A DNA stretch of 64,000 nt, taken from an uncultured Eubacteriales bacterium. GTDB lineage: Bacteria > Bacillota > Clostridia > Oscillospirales > CAG-272. A program made the translations under genes and the position numbers. The number at the start of each line of letters is the position of its first letter. Within the stretch, counting starts at the first letter, position 1. Where the stretch lies: contig CAKROZ010000001.1 in the NCBI GenBank assembly GCA_934373635.1, positions 124,001 to 188,000 of the forward strand. The letters are read 5' to 3'. The notes below the pieces were generated by a model. The model did not search any database. It was not told where the DNA came from and worked only from the letters and a program-made list of their open reading frames with translations. This document shows positions 60,778 to 64,000 of the stretch, piece after piece.

Positions 60778-61029
60778 GGACGGATATTTTGGAAGGCTTG
60801 CGCGGTAGGGCGTCATACGTTTTGTGACCTTTGCGCGGGAGCACGGATGCCGTCAAAGGGATTCTTCCTCGCAAAGAGGAATCATCGATAATAAATATCC
60901 CCGCACCGCGCGGAAGCAGTCGGTCGGAAGGAAATCGCGCAGTTTCTCTGCTTTACAGCCCCTCTGCGTGATTCCGAATTCCGAAGACTTTCTTCTGTGC
61001 GGTGTTTTGTTCAGATTGCACAGAAAAAC

Positions 61030-61047
61030 AGTTAGCCTCGCCTAACT
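61030..61047. promoter_or_regulatory. DtxR/IdeR-like box 1
   Basis: AGTTAGCCTCGCCTAACT is an inverted repeat with 6-bp arms AGTTAG/CTAACT and resembles iron-repressor boxes built on TTAGGTTAG half-sites. It lies about 55 bp upstream of the feo -35. Confidence 0.6.
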
Positions 61048-61101
61048 TTCGGGAGGAAGCGACGAATTTGCACAAACGGGGAAAAAAATCGAAAAAAGGT
61101 G

Positions 61102-61131
61102 TTGACAAAGTAGGGGGAGAGGGAGTATAAT
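61102..61131 (+). promoter_or_regulatory. feo operon promoter
   Basis: TTGACA at 61102 and TATAAT at 61126 are separated by 18 bp. The predicted transcription start (about 61138) abuts box 2. Confidence 0.85.
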
Positions 61132-61138
61132 ATACCAT

Positions 61139-61156
61139 GGTTAGCGAGGGCTAACC
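61139..61156. promoter_or_regulatory. DtxR/IdeR-like box 2
   Basis: GGTTAGCGAGGGCTAACC has perfect 7-bp arms and covers the predicted +1 region, so binding would block transcription when iron is sufficient (inference). Confidence 0.65.
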
Positions 61157-61173
61157 AGATTTTATCCCCATCG

Positions 61174-61189
61174 GTTAGCACGTGCTTAC
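61174..61189. promoter_or_regulatory. DtxR/IdeR-like box 3 (imperfect)
   Basis: GTTAGCACGTGCTTAC is an inverted repeat with one mismatch, in the feo leader 18 bp after box 2. Confidence 0.45.
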
Positions 61190-61259
61190 GCACCGACCGA
61201 AAAAATCCCGTTCGGCTTGCCGAAAACGAAGGGCAGACCGAGGGAAGGAGCAAACAGAT

Positions 61260-61472
61260 ATGATACCGTTGATCGTAGCCACACCGGGAGAAGAGAATAT
61301 CATCCGCCGCGTCGGAGGTTCCCCGGAGGTAAAACAGCATCTCGAAAACCTCGGCTTTGTCGTCGGGGGCACCGTGACGGTGGTGAATTCCATGGGCGGA
61401 AACCTCATCGTCAACGTCAAGGAGTCGAGAATCGCTATCAGCCGTGAGATGGCACAGAAGATCATGATTTGA
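61260..61472 (+). CDS. feoA: FeoA domain protein (first copy)
   Basis: ATG 61260 follows GGAAGGAG at nine bases. The 70-residue SH3-like protein has the FeoA pattern 'LIVATPGEENIIRRVGGSPEVKQHL' and ends 'ESRIAISREMAQKIMI'. FeoA assists the FeoB ferrous iron transporter. The sequence differs clearly from the second FeoA, so this is not a recent duplication. Confidence 0.88.
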   Translation: MIPLIVATPGEENIIRRVGGSPEVKQHLENLGFVVGGTVTVVNSMGGNLIVNVKESRIAISREMAQKIMI

Positions 61473-61527
61473 TCCCCAAATTTGCGATCCAACAGATTGA
61501 TATATATCCACAAAGGAGGAAACGGAC

Positions 61528-61749
61528 ATGAAGACACTGCGCGAGGTGAAGGTCGGAGAGACCGTGACGGTTGTCAAGCTCCACGGAGAAGGCGCCGTAA
61601 AGCGCCGTATCATGGACATGGGCATTACCCGCGGTACCGAAGTACATGTGCGCAAGGTTGCGCCGCTCGGCGACCCCGTCGAGCTTACCGTGCGCGGCTA
61701 TGAGCTTTCCCTGCGGAAAGCGGATGCCGAAATGGTCGAGGTTGAATAA
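61528..61749 (+). CDS. feoA: FeoA domain protein (second copy)
   Basis: AAGGAGGAAACGG precedes the ATG. The 73-residue protein has the classic FeoA core 'GAVKRRIMDMGITRGTEV' and 'DPVELTVRGYELSLRKADA'. Paired FeoA proteins before FeoB are common in Clostridia. It ends about 50 bp before feoB. Confidence 0.93.
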   Translation: MKTLREVKVGETVTVVKLHGEGAVKRRIMDMGITRGTEVHVRKVAPLGDPVELTVRGYELSLRKADAEMVEVE

Positions 61750-61798
61750 GCTTCAAGGCGGGTGCGCGAGGCGACACCCGAAGAAAGGATTGAAAGAC

Positions 61799-64000
61799 AT
61801 GAGCACAAGCAACATTCGAATTGCACTTGCCGGTAACCCCAACGCCGGTAAGACAACGCTCTTCAACGCGCTGACCGGCTCAAACCAGTTCGTCGGTAAC
61901 TGGCCGGGCGTCACGGTGGAGAAAAAGGAAGGCAAGCTGAAAAAGCACGACGATGTCATCATCACCGACCTTCCGGGTATTTACTCTCTGTCCCCCTACA
62001 CGCTGGAGGAAGTGGTAGCGAGAAACTACCTGATCGTCGAGCGTCCCGATGCCATCCTGAACATCGTCGACGGCACGAACCTCGAGCGTAACCTGTACCT
62101 GACGACCCAGCTCACCGAGCTCGGTATTCCCGTGGTCGTCGCCATCAACATGATGGACGTCGTCCGCAAAAGCGGCGACCGCATCGACACGATGGAGCTC
62201 TCGAGACAGCTCGGCTGTCGCGTGGTGGAGATCTCCGCACTGAAGGGCACGGGCATCACCGAGGCGGCGGAAGCGGCGATCGACGCGGCGAAGAACACGA
62301 AGACCGTGCCGATGCACAGCTTCTCGGGTTGCGTCGAGCACGCCATCGCCCATATCGAGGAGGCGGCGCTTCACTCGATGCCCGCAGAACAGCAGAGATG
62401 GTACGCCATCAAGATCTTCGAACGTGACGCAAAGGTGCTCGAGCAGCTGAAGCTCGATGCGGGAACTCTTTCGCACATCGAGGGCGACATCAAGGCGGCG
62501 GAAAAGGAAATGGACGACGATGCCGAGAGCATCATCACCAACGAACGTTACGTTTACATATCCACCATTATCAAGAGTTGCTACAAGAAAAAGAACAAGG
62601 GTCAGATGACCGTGTCGGATAAGATCGATAAGGTGGTCACGAACCGCTGGCTCGGTCTCCCCATCTTCGTCGCGATCATGTTCATCGTTTACTACCTCTC
62701 CATGGTGACCGTCGGATCGATGGCAACCGACTGGATGAACGACGGCGTCTTCGGCGACGGCTGGCATCTTCTCGGCATCGGCTCGGGCGATTATGAAGCG
62801 GCAGTCGAAGAATACGGCGACAGCACCGAGATTGTCAATGCCGCCTATGAGCGCTATCAGGAAGAGGCAGAAACCGAAAGGCCTCACATCAGCGCCATTA
62901 AGCGTCGCGTCGACCTTGATAAGGAAGAATGCGACCAAGCGGGCACGACCTACTCTCTCACCTACACGGTGACCGATGAAGAAACGCTTGCTACCGAGGA
63001 AAAGACGGCGACCTACGATGAGGTTCTCGAAGCCATTGAGAAATATGGCACGGATCCCGAACCCGCCGAGCCCGATCCCGCCGAATACGGTGTTTGGGTA
63101 CCCGGTATTCCCGTTCTTCTCGGCAACGCACTGAAAGCCGTCGGTGCCGCCGACTGGCTCTCGGGGCTGATTCTTGACGGTATCGTCGCGGGTGTCGGCG
63201 CCGTTCTCGGCTTCGTTCCCCAGATGCTCGTCCTGTTCCTTCTCCTTGCCATTCTCGAGGCGTGCGGCTACATGGCACGTATCGCCTTCGTTCTCGACCG
63301 TATCTTCCGCAAGTTCGGTCTGTCGGGTAAGTCCTTCATTCCCATGCTGATTGGCACGGGCTGCGGCGTTCCCGGCATCATGGCATCTCGTACCATCGAA
63401 AACGAGCGTGACCGTCGTATGACGATCATGACCACCACCTTCATCCCCTGCGGCGCGAAGGTTCCCTTCATCGCCATGATCGCGGGTGCGATCTTCGGTG
63501 GCTCGGCACTCGTTGCCACCTCCGCATACTTCATCGGTATGGCGGCGATCATCGTTTCGGGTATCATGCTGAAAAAAACCCGTATGTTCGCGGGCGAACC
63601 CGCTCCCTTCGTTATGGAGCTTCCCGCATACCACCTTCCCACGGTCGGCAATGTCCTCCGTTCGATGTGGGAGCGCGGCTGGTCCTTCATCAAGAAGGCG
63701 GGCACCGTGATTCTTCTTTCCACCATCGTTGTCTGGTTCACGAGCTACTTCGGCTTCACCGAGGACGGCTTCCGTATGCTCGCCGAGGAAGAGCTTGACC
63801 TCTCCATTCTCGCGAAGATCGGCGGCGCGCTCGCCTGGATCTTTGCCCCGCTCGGCTTCGGCACATGGCAGGCGACCGTCGCCTCCATCACCGGTCTTGT
63901 CGCAAAGGAGAACATCGTCGGTACGATGGGCATCCTCTACGGCGCATCGGGCAACGTGTATGCGACCCTTGCCGCGTCCTTCACGGGCGTCAGCGCGTAC
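61799..64000 (+). CDS. feoB: Ferrous iron transport protein B, 3' end outside the window
   Basis: ATG 61799 follows GAAAGGATTGAAAG. The first 734 residues are visible. The N-terminal GTPase domain has G1 GNPNAGKTT, G3 DLPG and G4 NMMD. Membrane segments begin near residue 295 and include the Gate motifs 'IGTGCGVPGIMASRTIENE' and 'TTTFIPCGAKVPFIAMI' with conserved Cys. An insert of about 110 mostly charged residues (about 318-430, 'SGDYEAAVEEYG...KTATYDEVLEAIEKYG') sits in the loop after the first membrane segment. The gene runs off the window. Confidence 0.96.
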   Translation, partial: MSTSNIRIALAGNPNAGKTTLFNALTGSNQFVGNWPGVTVEKKEGKLKKHDDVIITDLPGIYSLSPYTLEEVVARNYLIVERPDAILNIVDGTNLERNLYLTTQLTELGIPVVVAINMMDVVRKSGDRIDTMELSRQLGCRVVEISALKGTGITEAAEAAIDAAKNTKTVPMHSFSGCVEHAIAHIEEAALHSMPAEQQRWYAIKIFERDAKVLEQLKLDAGTLSHIEGDIKAAEKEMDDDAESIITNERYVYISTIIKSCYKKKNKGQMTVSDKIDKVVTNRWLGLPIFVAIMFIVYYLSMVTVGSMATDWMNDGVFGDGWHLLGIGSGDYEAAVEEYGDSTEIVNAAYERYQEEAETERPHISAIKRRVDLDKEECDQAGTTYSLTYTVTDEETLATEEKTATYDEVLEAIEKYGTDPEPAEPDPAEYGVWVPGIPVLLGNALKAVGAADWLSGLILDGIVAGVGAVLGFVPQMLVLFLLLAILEACGYMARIAFVLDRIFRKFGLSGKSFIPMLIGTGCGVPGIMASRTIENERDRRMTIMTTTFIPCGAKVPFIAMIAGAIFGGSALVATSAYFIGMAAIIVSGIMLKKTRMFAGEPAPFVMELPAYHLPTVGNVLRSMWERGWSFIKKAGTVILLSTIVVWFTSYFGFTEDGFRMLAEEELDLSILAKIGGALAWIFAPLGFGTWQATVASITGLVAKENIVGTMGILYGASGNVYATLAASFTGVSAY

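Larger units (their letters stand above)
60735..61259. other. 525-bp gap between hydrogenase and feo operons
   Basis: No gene is supported. The left end has a dispersed AATTC-type repeat. A TTCCTC/GAGGAA stem-loop lies near 60869-60885. The right part holds the feo promoter and three DtxR-like boxes. Confidence 0.65.

Noticed and set aside
60780..61020. Structured RNA or riboswitch before the feo promoter
   Set aside because: Small stem-loops are present, but no riboswitch consensus is recognisable and the region lies upstream of the feo promoter.

Overview
The window looks like chromosomal DNA of an anaerobic, fermentative member of the Bacillota (class Clostridia, probably a gut Oscillospirales- or Christensenellales-like lineage). 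The evidence is a DnaD/DnaI-type replication pair, Rex repressors, a coat-F-type spore protein, a T-box leader, AdhE and [FeFe] hydrogenases, many near-perfect TTGACA-N17-TATAAT promoters, and a fairly GC-rich coding sequence. I see no rRNA, tRNA, CRISPR array, insertion sequence or prophage.

Layout. (1) 2-20579, plus strand: a block of six very large exported or lipoprotein genes. They are a vWA/amidotransferase-like membrane protein (5' end outside the window), a BspA/TpLRR lipoprotein, an Ig-like lipoprotein of unknown role, a 2527-residue subtilase fused to a long TpLRR array, an InlB-like lipoprotein, and an orphan family 5 solute-binding lipoprotein. (2) 20807-22195, minus: an MFS transporter with two promoters and a palindromic operator. 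(3) 22773-28050, plus: an operon for anaerobic 2-oxoglutarate synthesis (probable Re-citrate synthase, GntR regulator, aconitase, isocitrate dehydrogenase) behind a consensus promoter and an 18-bp palindromic GntR-type operator. (4) 28272-40492, minus: a housekeeping block read from yqhQ-prmC and ddl-murI through rbfA-nrnA-galU-rimI-tsaD-rex-dnaD-dnaI to a DUF308 protein. Several of its genes end in tandem-repeat expansions. (5) 40736-46550: manA, a coat-F protein, a second DUF308 protein, a frameshifted TraX-like membrane gene, ppa and fucO. (6) 46678-48670, minus: an aminotransferase and Lrp/AsnC pair behind a T-box whose specifier I read as GCA (alanine). (7) 48843-55591, plus: M19 dipeptidase, CvpA-like protein, a second Rex, adhE and an APH-fold kinase. 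(8) 55895-60734, plus: two thioredoxin-like [2Fe-2S] proteins, a PAS-containing sensory-type [FeFe] hydrogenase, a SpoIIE/PP2C phosphatase and a group-B-like [FeFe] hydrogenase. (9) 61030-64000, plus: feoA-feoA-feoB (feoB cut by the window end) behind three DtxR/IdeR-like boxes.

How the genes fit together. The second half is organised around redox balance. Rex (two copies) would sense NADH/NAD+. AdhE, FucO and the hydrogenases dispose of electrons. Ferrous iron uptake supplies the Fe-S enzymes. The most interesting candidate system is region 8: the sensory-type hydrogenase overlaps a PP2C-type phosphatase and sits beside a second hydrogenase, which suggests H2 or redox signalling by protein dephosphorylation. 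Other notable signals are the apparent alanine T-box, the Re-citrate synthase operon with its operator, a 50-53 bp tandem array made of decayed copies of the rimI 3' end, a dispersed GAATTCAGAATTC-type intergenic repeat in four places, and a roughly 110-residue insert in an outer loop of FeoB. All calls come from reading the sequence; no searches were run.
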